The notes beneath the pieces are model-generated. The model worked only from the letters and a program-made list of their open reading frames with translations, had not been told where the DNA came from and made no database searches. A stretch of DNA of 64,000 nt. It comes from Psettodes erumei. Its lineage: Eukaryota > Chordata > Actinopteri > Pleuronectiformes > Psettodidae. The stretch lies in NCBI GenBank assembly GCA_016785225.1, contig JAFBJZ010000952.1:7290501-7354500 (forward strand), written 5' to 3'. A program made the translations under genes and the position numbers. Shown piece after piece: positions 1 to 13,180 of this stretch; within the stretch, counting starts at the first letter, position 1, and the number at the start of each line of letters is the position of its first letter.

Positions 1-1178
1 AACTATTGCTGCTGAGCTGGAGATGATGTTAAATAAGAAAAACAAAGGACTGTTCTTCCTGGACAGCCGAGCTGCCCTTCAGCTAAATCCAAGGACGAGA
101 CAATAGTGAAAGGGGAGGATCACTAATTCTGTATTCTAGGCAGAGTCAAAATAGCAGGCAAGAGATATAAATAAAGAGGGTGGAAATGAGAACTTCACAC
201 AACCCTGCTTGTCAGAGGGCCAATGAAGATACATGGTGAGGAGGCATCAGCTAAAGAGGCTAGAGGGACACAGGAGCTGTAGACTGTACCTGAGCCTGCA
301 GCTCCAACAAAGAAGATGATTTTTACTTTTTCTGCTACATTTTTGGAAAAGCCTTTTTAGTTTTGATAGACACTGCAGTGCTAAGAAAAACTCAGAAGAT
401 GCCAATGTTTTGTGACAGTTGGAAACAATTAGAGCAACAGCAAGGGTTTGTGTGTGTGTGTGTCTTCGTGTGTATTTATATTTCATTGTTTGCTTTTGCA
501 GCACAAGGGTGAGAGGGTGTTTACCAAGTGCATAACATATCAGTCCTCGACACCTGAAATCTCCCCAGGTGTGAATATATTTTTCCCTATTGACCATTTG
601 TTGCATGTTTTATTGCTGTTGTTGGACAGAATACTCCCCCACCCTTCCTCTGCTTCATTTTGCTGGAATTAAATTTAGAAAGAAAATAATTTTAATGAGA
701 GTCAGGGGAGTGGGGATAAACGGATGGATTATCTTTGGAAAGAGAAGAACTGGCTCATTAAGGTGAGCTGTATCTCACAGCAATGTTCTGGTAATTACAC
801 AGCACATAATGCCAATGAAGGCTGCTTGCCTGCTGCAGCACACATGCCATCTACTGGCGGGACCCAAATGTGACCATGCTGTATACGTTTGAACTTGTGC
901 CAATGTACTGCTGTGCGGCAATACACATACTGTAGCTAGAAGCATCGAAAATAGATGTAAAAGTGTACAATACAGCGCAATGTGTGAAAAAATGTGTTAA
1001 ATGTAATGGTGACAGAACTTCCATCCACTTAAAACTTCCAATTTTTGGCAAGTCATGAACACATATGTTGAGGTTAATGTGATGGCCTACAAACCATTTT
1101 TTTCTTTTTATCAATTGTGCAACAATTCACACTGCATCTGTTACAGATTCAAGTGTGTTTCACCCTCTTATTTTGTAC
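1..1178 (-). other. tox2 intron after the HMG-box exon (partial)
   Basis: Intron sequence continuing past the left edge. The next HMG-box exon should encode the KRKTEAAKKEYL-type helix and is not present here in any frame. A short GT tract lies near 448-466. I see nothing else: no recognised repeat and no coding segment. Confidence 0.7.
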
Positions 1179-1409
1179 CTGCTTCTGTTCCTCTCCTAGG
1201 CTGTCCCACATGGAGGCCACAATCTTGGAGACGTCCCCAAAGGTGGCATTAGGGTTCTGGCCCTTGATGGCCGCCTGGGTGTCCCTGAAGAAGAGCGCGT
1301 AGGCCGACACAGGTTTCTGTGGTTCGTTGGGGTCCTTCTTCTTCTTCTTCTTTTGAGGTTTGGGTTTGGGCTTCATCATTTCTGCTGAGGGCCGCTTCTC
1401 ACTGCTTAT
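1179..1409 (-). CDS. tox2: tox2 HMG-box exon (77 codons, partial HMG box)
   Basis: This 231-nt exon lies between acceptor CTCTGCCTCCAG|ATAAGC and donor AAGCAG|GTACAA, phase 0 at both ends. Residues 1-10 are ISSEKRPSAE. Residues 11-26 are a lysine/proline-rich basic stretch (MMKPKPKPQ followed by a lysine run) that would act as a nuclear localisation signal. From about residue 27 comes the HMG box: DPNEPQKPVSAYALFF, RDTQAAIKGQNPNATFGDV, SKIVASMWDSLGEEQKQ. The box breaks at GEEQKQ, the usual exon junction of TOX genes; the final helix (KRKTEAAKKEYL type) must be in the next exon, left of the window. MWDSLGE rather than MWDGLGE argues against TOX itself. The KPKPKPQ linker replaces the GKKAKNP-type linker I recall in mammals. 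Read-through of the donor would add nine codons before a stop. Confidence 0.97.
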
Positions 1410-3649
1410 CTGGAGGCAGAGAGAGAGGAATGGAGAAGATGAGTGAGAGAAAACGAGGCAAAGACATCGTTGGACATAAAGCAGTCACTGAAAATAATTT
1501 TGCCGTAGCCACTACAGATAAAAAATTGAAGTCTTTCAGTATGTAGTGTATTTATGGGCACGATGGATAAGATACTGAACTTGGCTGACGGTCTGGGTTT
1601 GGATGCAAGGTTAATATATATAATATATATAAACCCTCAGCATCAACTGTGTGCATGAGATGCTCATAATCAATACAATAGACAAACAGAACATTCAAAG
1701 AACGCTGGACAGAGGGTGAGAGCAGCAGAGTTCTGTGAAAAGCAACCGTGGGTTGTTCTGAGAAGGGAAAACAGATCAATTTACAGACATGGGTGAATGA
1801 AGACGAACAGGACATCATTTGGGAGGTGGGGGTAGAAAGGTGTGGTTCAGGAGAAGCTGGTAAAACATGGGCTGGGGAGGGGGAAGTGCTGGGCTAATTA
1901 AAATCCCATCGGTAGCAGTTTCACTGGATTTCACATTGGTACTATTTTTTCTGATTTTCTCTCTGTCTTTATTTAGTCTCTTTTATGTAGATCACAAAGA
2001 ATTCAATTCTACTTTCTGAGCAAACTGAAAAGGATTAAATCTATATTTTTCACAGGTTGTACCCAGTTGGTTTGCCAACAACAACAACAACCGCAGCCTC
2101 ACTACATTTTCAGGAGGCAAAACTGCTCACATCTGTGTGATGCACTCGAACCAATACACATGAATACATTTTCATTTTCCGTGCAGGGCTTTGACGGGGA
2201 GTCAAATCCAGGTCACCTGATCCTGGTTGTGATTCTATATGGAAATTGCCTTCTTTGCTGAGGAGGGAACACATCAAGCACGGGAGAAAGGGGGAGAGGA
2301 AGGTAGTGGGGAGTGAGAGAGAAAGAGAGATAAGGAGCGAGAGAGGGAAGAGGTGCAGCTGAAGGAGGATGGTGAGGAAGAACTGACGGCTTGATGTTGT
2401 CATTAGTATCAGTGAAACATCAGTTAACCTGATTTCTTGGTTACTATAAAGGCAACGAAAAACAATCCAATTCCATCCATATAATAGAAGAGATAATGAT
2501 AGGCTGAATATATAATGATATGCACTGGTATTATATGAAGTGGAGGATATTTATGTGCCCTATTTGTGGTTGAGGGGTTATTGAGAGTTACCTAAATGTT
2601 GTTATGGGCTTTGAGTGAAGTGAGTGTGTTCTTTTTGGGGGGTTTTGGGAAAGAAAGCCCATCTGGGCCAAGTTCCTATTTCATCAGGTTGCATTTTAAA
2701 AATTTTAAACAGCTTTGAAAGTGCTCTTTCATAATCCACTGATCCTGGGTTTCAGTGTTATAACTCAGCAGGGGAGAACAAACCATGAAAAAGATTTGTC
2801 CCTGTGCGAGTATCAAAAAGAAACTTGAGGACATTTAAAGACATTCACATCCATCTAATGCATGCTTATCACAGGATTAAGCAACAGCCATGTTTCCCCC
2901 TTTAACTGTCAATTGGAAAACAGGAAATGACTGCTTTTGAAAATTGCATTGTTTCAGCAAGGCATTTGCCAAACTACACACTGTATTCCACACAGCATGA
3001 AATTAACTAATCAAAATTCAAGGTACAGGAGCACATTTGGCAGCTAAAGAAAAACTTCAAAATGGCTTTTGTGGTGTGCGGAAATGAATGGATGTTACCA
3101 TTCAGGCTGATGTGAAAGTATTGCTTGTCTATTTCGCAGCTTACAGGTAATATTCTATTTTTTTGTGCGAGTACGTCTGGTTTCATTAAAAAATAATCAT
3201 CCCTCACTTTTAGGCAATGAGGCGGAAGACAGGCATTTGAAACGACATCTGTTCAACCCCAGCCTTTGAAGTGAAAATAGAATAAACTGAATGTAGAGCT
3301 AATGGAATGACAAAATAGAAAAAAGACTGCTAAATAATCTCCAGGAAAAATGCACATGTATAAGAGGAGGATAAAATATCAATGGCATTGCAGTAAAGAT
3401 GGCAACAACAAATCTTAAAGATAGTACAATAAAACATAACTCTGCTCACCACATTGTTATAGTATTAATTATTTTCCTTCAGTTGCAGGAAAAAATCCAC
3501 CCCAAACGCATAATGTTTTGTCTTTTGTCTGTTAATTTCTTCTCATTTCCTGTCAACCTGTGTCATCTAAATCTATTTTTCAGACTTGTTTCCATTTCCC
3601 AGAACACCTTCAAAAAAGTTTTCTTCACTGCAAAAAGGCCAATTCAAGA

Positions 3650-3676
3650 GTTAATTAATTAAATTAATTAATTAAC
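3650..3676. repeat. 27-nt AT-rich palindrome
   Basis: GTTAATTAATTAA and its reverse complement flank a single central A. It contains several TAAT homeodomain cores. Confidence 0.9.
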
Positions 3677-5582
3677 TTAGTTAATTTCAAGATTAATCTC
3701 CTATTGTAGGGTAATTATGTCATTTTCCTAATCTCATCAAGGCTTTGCCAAGCAAAATTTTGCTATGCAATATTTAACTTTTATCAATGTAACTGGTCAC
3801 CTGCTTTCACTTCGTAAGATCAATATCTGTTTTGGGACAAGAGAGATAACACAAAACAAGTGTTAAATGTGACTGATCTGGCTGTCACACTCATATCCAA
3901 AACATCAATTAAGAAAAAACTACATAAGAATTCCAACATTGGATGAATTTAAAAGACGAATATTCTTGTTTCAAAACCCTTTATCTTGAATTTTGGTATT
4001 TTCACTGCTTATTTGAGTTAGTTTTAAGGTCAAATAGTGTTTCATAGGGACTGACTTTTAAGGTACTTTCAAGAAATCTTATCAAGTATTTTTTTCAAGC
4101 AAGCATTTTTGCCTTGATATTCAAATGTTGCCTGTTTGTAGCAGGTCATATCAGATACCAGATGAGTCTAAAATTACTCTAACATTGTAACTGGTATTTG
4201 CTTTTGTTTCCTCCCATTTCCCTTTTCAGAAACATTTTCATCGGAGCAGTTTTACTTGCTGGCTTTAGAAATTATTGATGGTGGCTAAACAAATACCCAC
4301 CACATATCCACTATGCAATATCAAGCTTATTTTTCCATGGTTCTCTCATACAGGTTCAGGGAAGAGTAGTGATTATGACAGCTGTTGTTGTCAGTTGAGA
4401 AAAAGAGACTCACATCCCTTATTCATAACGGAACGTCTTGTTGCTGCACTGCATTCTGGCCTATTTTCTGATACTGTCAGTGGAGAGATTGGTATCTGGT
4501 CCTCTTTTACGATGGATTTCTCCTTGTACTGTCAATGCAAAACGGTAAGTCTGTAAAGTAGCTCTTCATTATGATGTGCTGACACTGGATCCTGACATTT
4601 ATCATTCATATTCTAGACTGTTGGCCATCTATCTCCTGTTCTGATGCTTCATTGCTTATAGCAATCTTCTACCAATTTCAAATGCCTATGTTCCTATGCC
4701 ACCCCCCCCCAACCTGTCCTCTATTAATCTGGAGTCATCCCTTATTTGCTGGGGACCAGGGCCCATTGCCCAAATAATATTCACCGTTATAATAATTACA
4801 GTAAAGTTGCAGTGGTGCAGAGGGATGCTTTGTATCACTGTCCTATGTATCAGAAGCAGAGTACTTTAGGATGAACTTCAAACTAGTGTCAATACAATAC
4901 AGACAAATTTCTGTTTTCAGTATTTGATGAAAATGATGCAATGTTGAGACTGCCAAAGACAGCATTGAGCTGTTGCTAGGTAAAAAAAAGCATTTCCTGA
5001 GTCTTAATATATTTTGCACACAGTTTGCTAGCAAAGGACTGACCTATAATGTCAGGCTTAGCCTGCTCATCTCATCAGCATTTCTGTTGTCAGAGAGAAA
5101 GGGGGGGAGTAGGAAGGGGTGGTGGGTGAAGGGAGAGAGATAGAGAGAAGGGGGTAGCTGTAATTCTGAATGGACAGCACTGCACTGGCAAGACAAGATT
5201 AGAATTGACAGCCTGATAACTGCGTGACCATCAAAACAGCAGAGAAAGAGAGAAATAGACTGGGGGTGGTGGTGGGGGTGAGAGAGAGAGTGAGAGAGAG
5301 TGAGATGTGTTTTTTTCTTAACTTTCATGTCAATAGAGCACCTTTGAATTGAACTGAATTGAATTGAGATGCAAAGGGAAAGAGGGAGAGAGGGAAGAGA
5401 GAGTTGATGTAAAGAGAACAGATAAAAGGAGGAGGGGAGGGCAAAGAGAGGAGGTTTGATAACAAAAAGAAGGACAGACACGGAGACAGAGTTTAAGAGA
5501 CATGGAAATTAGGCTGTAAAACCAGGTAATAGTATGGCACTGTATAAAAGTGTTTGTCCAATCACAGCCTCCTGAATATATG

Positions 5583-5589
5583 CATCATC

Positions 5590-5621
<32 letters not shown>

Positions 5622-5627
5622 CATCAT
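5583..5627 (+). repeat. (CAT)15 microsatellite with one interruption
   Basis: Fifteen CAT units with one CAC. It generates poly-Asp or poly-Ile open frames on the two strands, which are not genes. Confidence 0.96.
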
Positions 5628-8078
5628 ATACACTGAGCAGCAAAGTGGAGAGTGCTACATGGTGCATCGATTTCAAAAGGCCATAAACACAAACAGGAAT
5701 GACTCTGAGGTGATGCACATATACACTTTCTCTTTACAGTGATGGTCATTACACCAAAGCATGATGCAGATATCGAGTGCAACACTACATCAAATCCTGA
5801 ATGCCACCCACTTCCAATTGCTATATTTGATCCACAGATTTCAAGCCTAACATCAAACAGCTGTAAAATGGGAAAACACAACCAAAACACTAACTTTCAG
5901 TGTGTTATACAGTTTGTGTTCATGTGAAAGCAACATTTAGCTTATATATATATGCTTTTTAGAAGTCATGAAGGCATTTTATGATACATGATACTTGAAA
6001 TAACAATTGTTGTCAGCATTGGTTAAAGGCTAAAAATTTGGCTAAGTGGGGAATCACTTCCATTTCCAAGGGTATGAAAATGATGTCCCCAAACATTCCT
6101 GCAATGGACAAGTAAAATAAATGCCGAGCCCTTTTTTGCTAAAAATCCCAAAGTACAAAGTGTGGCAATTCTACAGATGTGAAAATTATAGTCATTTGAC
6201 TCAAGAACTGTCTGTAATGTTGCTAAAATCATGATCCAGTCATAAAGGAATGCCAGTTACACAGCAATATAAATGAAAATACTTAACTGAACTCACCAAG
6301 TGTGTATTTTGTTAGTCATACCTGAACCTGCAATAATTTTGAGTGATTGATGTTTTGTCCACTTGGGTGCAGTAGAGCCAAGATGCAATCACAAGACTGA
6401 CATAATGTCACTTAATAAAGTTGTTATGTCAAACTTCATACCAAATAGTTGCCTCTTTACACATCTAGCAGTTCGGGAGCTACATCACGTTCAATGTGTG
6501 TGTGTGGGGGGGGTATCTCACTCTACAGCAATGACATTCTTCTGTATGTACACATGCAGGTTAGTAACATGGGCTGTCGGCTGTTTGGTACCAAGCAGGT
6601 TTACTTTTAGACCTTTTTAGCAGCATGTTGTGGCTGAAAATGACATTAATGAGAACAGTGAGAAAGAACCAAAACAGTGACAGTGTGGACGGGAAAACCA
6701 AAATAATGGCTGGAGGACCCCAATCCTCAATGGGTTAATCTCTGCCAGTGACTGCTTTTATATACAAGTAGTCATGTGAACCACTGTTAATATAAAAAGC
6801 AGTCTAAAGCAGCAGCTTTAAAGAATCAGCACTGCAGTTTCACAATGGAAATCCAATTAAAAAAAGAAACATCTACTCTGATGAAAAGATCAAGAGCTGA
6901 AACTAACAGGGGTACATAATGTTCAGGTGGTCATTTATAGGCTAAGTTATTAACTTTGAAGTAACAGACTAAAATATTATTGATATCATTGATATTTGTA
7001 AAATGCACAGTGGAAAATATCTCTTCAACTGTATGTGCACAAACCTCTCCACACCAGCATACTGGAGAGAAGCACAGCTTAGTGCAGCTGTTACAGACTG
7101 TAAGCCTTTGTGGGTTTATAAATAGATAAATGGCCATGGTTGGTGTAGCAGCAGTGAGAATAATGTAATTTCAAGATGCCATATATTATTTTTCTGCAAT
7201 TTTCACCACCAGCTCTAATTCTTAGCCTTAAGGAAAAAAAATAGGTTCCTTACGGTTTTGTAATGCAACAAAAATATCCGAACACAAAATTACTGTGGCA
7301 CATCTTGCACAAATTCTACAAAGTCATCTGGTTTTAAAATATGAAAGCTTGTTTGGCGACTTATTTGATCTATCCAGTTGTTAGCTGCCACTTGTAAAGA
7401 TGCATGCAGTACAGAAACGTATGACGAATAGCAGCCAAAGGTTGTTTGTTTTGTTTTTTAAAAATAATCACTATGTATTTAAAACACATTATCACGTGAT
7501 GTCAATCTTTTCTACATCACTGTATGATCAGATGATTTTGGAGCAGAAGAATCGAGTCTGGAGTGGGTTTTGAGTCTTTTTTAAGTCACTATAATTGAGG
7601 TAGGGATTATGGGGGTTTAAATTTTATTTTGTTTGGGTTTTTTTTGGCTATATGCATTTAGTCATTATTTAGATATCAGTTTCAGACAGCGTCTGTGCAC
7701 CTGTATGTAATGCTGTCCTACAAAATGTTGGCAGGCCAGATCAGAATGTAAACAAAGCTGTTTGAAATCTAAATGATTCAACCTTCTCTACAGTGGGACT
7801 GCTTGTTTGCGACCATAAATGGAATCTAAAATACAGGAAGCCTGTTAAAATAGTTTCATAGTCAAACATCCTGTTTGAATATGATACAATGTGTGATAGT
7901 CAACTTTAGCTAAAGTTACTATAAGTTCTTCATATCTTATACTACCTATACATTGTTTTACAGTCAACCTTGTGCAAGTCTTGTCTTTATATATTACAAT
8001 CATTTAGTTTACCATGAAAGCTTGATGGGTTCAAATATGTCTTAAAATATATACTGTTCCCTCCTCATCTGGAAGCTA

Positions 8079-8462
8079 TTACAGCTCCATGTCAGACTGC
8101 CCATCTGTAAGCAATGAGCGAGACTTCATGTCAAAGCTGCTGCACAGATCTCTGAGTAGAACCAGGCACTCACCCTGAGAGCAGCACTCATCAAATAAAA
8201 ATACTGCCTGGCCCAAACAATAATGAACCGGAAGTGCCGATTCATGGTCGTGATCTAAAAGACATGAAAGGACATCAGTGGGAACTCTATAGACCTGATC
8301 CCTAAAGAGCCATATTATGGAATTTGTATCCAGTTCTGGTACCATGCCATTACAAATATACATGGTCTTTATGAAGTGGAGTATTTCATTAGTGCTTTCA
8401 GACATGCAGGGGCCACAGAGCTGAGCCTGCAATGTGGATTTTGTTGCAACCAGTATTCCCAT
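8079..8462 (-). CDS. Unexplained 127-codon open frame, gene status doubtful
   Basis: The longest non-low-complexity frame in the window. It begins MGILVATKST, has a plausible start context (GCAATGG), includes SIIWLFRDQVYRV and LFDECCSQGECLVLL, and ends DGQSDMEL. I recognise no domain, signal peptide or clear membrane segment. A GTGAGT donor-like site lies inside it at 8168-8173. It sits in the tox2 intron on the same strand. It could be chance, part of an unrecognised transposable element, or an unannotated exon. It does not match the expected missing tox2 exon. Confidence 0.12.
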   Translation of the reverse strand: MGILVATKSTLQAQLCGPCMSESTNEILHFIKTMYICNGMVPELDTNSIIWLFRDQVYRVPTDVLSCLLDHDHESALPVHYCLGQAVFLFDECCSQGECLVLLRDLCSSFDMKSRSLLTDGQSDMEL

Positions 8463-8469
8463 TGCAGAT

Positions 8470-8830
8470 ATTTTAATTCGAATTCAAGCTCACAGCCATA
8501 GCTGAAGTAAGCTGTGTGATTTATCTGACTCTGGAAAATGATTGACAGCGCTGAGGAGCTCCTCCCTACAAGATTTGCCTAACAGCACTGGACCTACTTA
8601 ATCAGCCTAATTTGCGAAGTCGAGGCCCTTGTATTTGGTAATGTGGTGAAAACAGTGGCAAGTGAGAGCTAATTAGATTAACGGTAGTTTAACGAGCTGT
8701 TGGAGGGGCCCCCGCAGATTGGATTTTAATAAATAGTGGCAAAAGCATCTGCTCTGCACTTCCTGGCTCTGCTGGCATCCTAATTGGCCCCAGTGGGTTG
8801 CTAAAGCTCAGCACTACACAGAGCAATTTA
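8470..8830. promoter_or_regulatory. Candidate conserved non-coding patch
   Basis: Unique sequence of balanced composition with homeodomain-type cores (CCTAATTTG, GCTAATTAG, CCTAATTGG) and CAGCACTGG/CAGCGCTG motifs, standing out from AT-rich surroundings. No coding frame matches a known protein. The assignment is by look only. Confidence 0.25.
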
Positions 8831-10199
8831 GAAGGGGAAAAAGGCAAAATGCTTATCTTCAGTCCAGGTAAGTCTGGGAAACGAAATAAAAAATAGTCTT
8901 TATGATTGTATGGCTTCATAGGCAAGGCTTTATCAACAATAATACAACACTAATACAATTTCAAGGCTTTTATCACGGCAGAACATCCACAAACGATCCA
9001 CAAATCAGGAGGAGAGAAAATCTCAATGTCCAAATAAAACAGATTTTGACATATTCATCTTCTTCTATTGTTTGTTTTCAAGATGAAATGTTCCCATGAT
9101 GAGGTCTTTGTAGAGGCAACAGCACAGAAAGGAGAAAACAATTAATCAAACATGAATGAGCGACCATAGCAGGGTTATTTCCATAGCAACAGCCCAAGGG
9201 GACAACTTGAACCCTTTAATGTGAGCTGGTGATGTCTCTTTGTAAACATCTGCGCAGCGGGGGGAGAAAGCCAATGAAAGAGCCTGGCAACAGAGGCATC
9301 ACAGGGCAGCAACCTCTTAGTATCAGTCGAAGTTTCCATTATCTAGTACTGAAAGGACCGAAAAGTGCTCTAAAATATTACATTCAGGAGCATTTGGAGT
9401 TGATAAGTGTCTTTGTACTACTGCTGTTAAGTGCCAAAAGGACATGGAGGGAGGTTTTCAGTGAAGCTCATAGCTGATAATGATTATAGGTAAATGATGA
9501 AGGATCAGGAAAGAATGACGTTTAAAGAAATACATTCATCTTCGTGGGCATAATTCACCTGCTTCATGCTGCCTGAAGAATTGCTCTAGAACTTACATCA
9601 ACACCATATATACAAACTTTACTTCTTGATGTTATATATAGTCATAATCTCTCTGAAACTAATGCCTTGCATGCAACCTGTAACCAGTAGGATCTTTCAA
9701 CCTACAGCTGTGACCAACAGCAGGCAGTATGCAAGTACGCAAACAGTACAAAGCTTTCATCAAGAGTCTCTTGTTTGTGGTCATAAAAGAACTGGACTAA
9801 TTGTCATTTTGCAATTCCCAGATAGGGGAGGGGGTAGTGTTGTCAAAGCAATCTGCTTTCCTTCTTCCTCACTTCTTGTCCACTCATGTGATGAAAGTAA
9901 ACCTCAAATTCAAGGACTTTAGAGAAAAGGAGAGCCTTATGCACAAGGCTCAGAAAGTAATCTGATTGCAGTTTAAAAAAGAGGAGAGCAGCATAAGTAT
10001 ACTGTAGCACAACAGAAATTCAGTCAGCCACAATGCTCTCAGCATATCAACGGGGAAAACAACAGTATTTTGTTCGGAATGGTCCACGCTCAGGTCAACA
10101 ATCACTTTCACTAATCTTCTTGCTGGTAAGTTCTCGCTGAAGTGCACAACATCATCTTTTCAGAGACAACAAAGTCACAATCTTTAAAACGACAGAATA

Positions 10200-10720
10200 G
10201 ATATGATGAAGAAATGTTGGCTCTCCCTCTCCCTGTTGAAATGGCACATTGGTGACAGCGCAGAATATGGAGCCTGGCAGCACAACTGCTGGCAGGAGCT
10301 GGTATCTGTAACCTTCTTACAAACGCTCTCGTCCCAAACCTCAGCGGTTCCTTGGGCGAGAGTAATGGCTTCTTTGCGCTGGGCTGCGCCATGCTATTGT
10401 AGAATCACAGAGCGGTTAATTGAAACAAATGACTTTAATAATGGGACATTATCCCCACAGGCCGGCTTTGTGGTGGGCCTAATTAGCGTTGCGGTGGCGG
10501 CGAGGAGGACGAGTCACCACGCTGATCCCTCAAAGGAGGCAGCCGAGGCCCCATTTTAAGTGGGCAGTGTGGGATTCTCCTATTTGCAGTGTATGCGGGT
10601 GCTACACAAAACCAGCGTGGCAAAATGTAAACATGCTGATCACCCCACTGGCCTGCCTGAGGATATATCCTGCGCTGTTCAGTGACTATAACTGCAGCCA
10701 CAACAAGTGGCTGGGGTTGA
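10200..10720. promoter_or_regulatory. Candidate conserved non-coding patch, GC-richer
   Basis: GC-richer unique sequence with CpGs, CCTAATTAGCG at about 10478 and open frames on both strands, which is usual for compositionally constrained non-coding DNA. None of the frames resembles a known protein. Confidence 0.25.
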
Positions 10721-12321
10721 AACATAGAATTCTTTTTTTTACTGATGAAACAGCGGATCAGTTTTTTCAGTTTTTCAAATAGCAAATCTGCAAAATGTCA
10801 GGTAATAGTTACAAGTGCCCATCACCGTGTCCAAGGGTTGCATCTCCTCTTGCTTTCTGCAACAAACTATTCAGTATCCACAAGTAATCAATCCATGTCA
10901 AAGAGAGAAAAGCAGCAAATTCATTTGGGAACAAGCAAAGATTTAACATTGTTGCATAATAACTGACTGATTTTTAAAGTAGTCCCACATTAATATTCTG
11001 TTGACTCACTGATTAAACAAGTAATCTTTTCAGCAATAGCTATGATTATTGCCAGCTCTTCACCCTGTTGTCCCCTTGCATGTCATCACGTCCTTGCCAA
11101 TGGCCCGTAACTAATATGACAACATGAGATATTGTTTTCCAAATGTATTTTGATCACCACTGAAATCATTTTTTTGGCCTAAATGTTTACCCTTGTACAC
11201 GATGATCTCCAAAAGTCAGCTTTAATGCAGTGTTCAAATCTCTGTGACCAAGCTGTTTTAAATATTCATTAGTCATAACAGTTGCCTAAGGTTATTTGAA
11301 TTAGTGCCATGAATATTCATGCCCTGCAATGAATGTGCATTTGTTTTTAATGCTCAATCCGTTAATACTCCTCTTCATTACTTCACTCCTAACCCTACAT
11401 AATAAACTGCAAAAAACAAAGCTTTACTTTTTTGAAAACACAGTTCTCTTTGGAAGCCTATTTGTTTCGGTTTAGACGAAACGGGAGTGCCCCACCAATT
11501 ATCCCGCTGTCATTTCTCTTGACAACTACAAGACACATTGTTCGCCCCTCTTGTGGAGTGTAGCACTGAGGGGCATCTGTCTTTTTGTGAAATGAAAAGC
11601 CACAGCAACAGAAAACATTTCTACTGTTACAAAAAGTGATTTATCTGGGAATGTCACCAAGATGTCATATCTATCCCTGTGAAAGGCAGCAGAGCAAGCA
11701 GGTCATATGAGATATGTCTTAAACCTTCAATGGAAAAAAGATTGCTGTTTCAATTTAAAAAAAAAAACCCCACAAGCAATCCAGCTGCACTGGAAAGTGA
11801 AGTCAAATCAAACTGCAATTTTAAGTAACTTTTTTGATAAGGTTTATTTCAAGGCTGTTGTCATTAGATAGCAGACGAGCTCTGGAAAACAGAGAAGGTG
11901 ATTTTTCATACGTGATGTGCAACTCAGGTCACTGAGATAATTTCACTGCATGTACTGTATTCAACAGATTATACTGTAAACACTACCTTTATATCCACAC
12001 ATTTACAGTTCTGGATGTATTTTGCACTTCTCACAACAAACATTTGGATGCAGTGTTGACAGGCTTACTCTGACCTTTTTAATGGCTTGATTGAGCCTGC
12101 TATCCCAGCACTGTCAATAACCACAGCTGTCAATACAGTTTTTATGTCACTGCTTTAAAATAGTTATGGCCTTTCCCCCTCGTTGTCTATGTCCTAAATG
12201 CCAAGTGATGCAAAATAAATTTCCTTTCGCAGATTAAATGAAGTCAAATTAAGTCAAGTTCACATCACCCTTGTAGCAGTCAGTGACTCTGACAAAGACT
12301 GATCCTGGAATAAAGGCATGT

Positions 12322-12322
<1 letters not shown>

Positions 12323-12358
<36 letters not shown>
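12323..12358 (+). repeat. (CA)18 microsatellite
   Basis: A pure CA run of 36 nt within the long 3' intron. Confidence 0.97.
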
Positions 12359-12364
<6 letters not shown>

Positions 12365-12799
12365 GTAAACACCCTACGTATTGTACACCTACACACTGTA
12401 CTTATGCTCTGTGCATGACAGCATAGACATGTACTAATGAACTCTTATTTCTTTGTCATATATGTCTTTCAAGGTTAGAGCTCCACTGTTATTAATATTT
12501 TCTGTTTTACCAATAAATCAAATGACAAATATGTATAACGTGGAAGGGGTTGACTATTATTAAATTAAATTAAATAATTTGGTATGTATCCTTATAATTT
12601 ACAGTTTCTTACAGCTTGACCCTGTTAGCTACCCCAGCAGCCACTTTTTCAGCAAAGAATCTGACGAAAAAAACAAAAGTCTAGCAGCCAAAGACCCAGG
12701 TACTTTTCTCAGGGCAGTGTCTCGAGTTATTTTGTCCACGTGAAGTCAAAGAAACAACAGCAATCAATTAGTTAATTTTTTTAATATAGCCTTAAAAAC

Positions 12800-13180
12800 T
12801 AGTGAAAGTGGCAGCTGCTTCTTTGGCAGCAGAGGGTTTCCTCATTCTTAACCAGCCTCATTGCACCACTAATGAGCCAAGGGCTGGTGCTGTGCTTCAA
12901 TATTTAAACGTGGTTGAGCCCCTCAAGGCTCCATGTTGGGGCGGTTCTGCAAACTCCTCCGCGTCCCCTCATTACCATCTGCTGGCGAGTGTCCCTCCTC
13001 CTTTATTTTTTCAAAGAGATTGTTCTTGCTGCCATGTCCCCCCGCTGTAGCCTCAGCCAGACCTAAACGATCAGGGGTCTTGTTAAACATGAGACCCCTG
13101 GGTGCCATCTCTTCTCTGAGTGCCCGGGTGGCAGAAACGCTGACAGCCAAGGTTGAAACAGGGATTCTCCCTCAGCGGTG
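12800..13180. promoter_or_regulatory. Candidate conserved non-coding patch
   Basis: Balanced-composition unique block with CACTAATGAGCC and GCTGGTGCTGTGC motifs. The plus-strand frame runs into CAGCG|GTGAGC, which looks like a splice donor, but no acceptor or recognisable protein supports an exon. Confidence 0.25.

Noticed and set aside
5044..5481. 145-codon minus-strand frame
   Set aside because: Almost entirely the translation of a GA-rich simple tract (Ser/Leu/His-rich); no gene.
10111..10392. 93-codon minus-strand frame starting MAQPSAKKPLL
   Set aside because: Looks protein-like, but an overlapping plus-strand frame of similar length exists and no TOX or other family match is evident; treated as a GC-richer non-coding patch.
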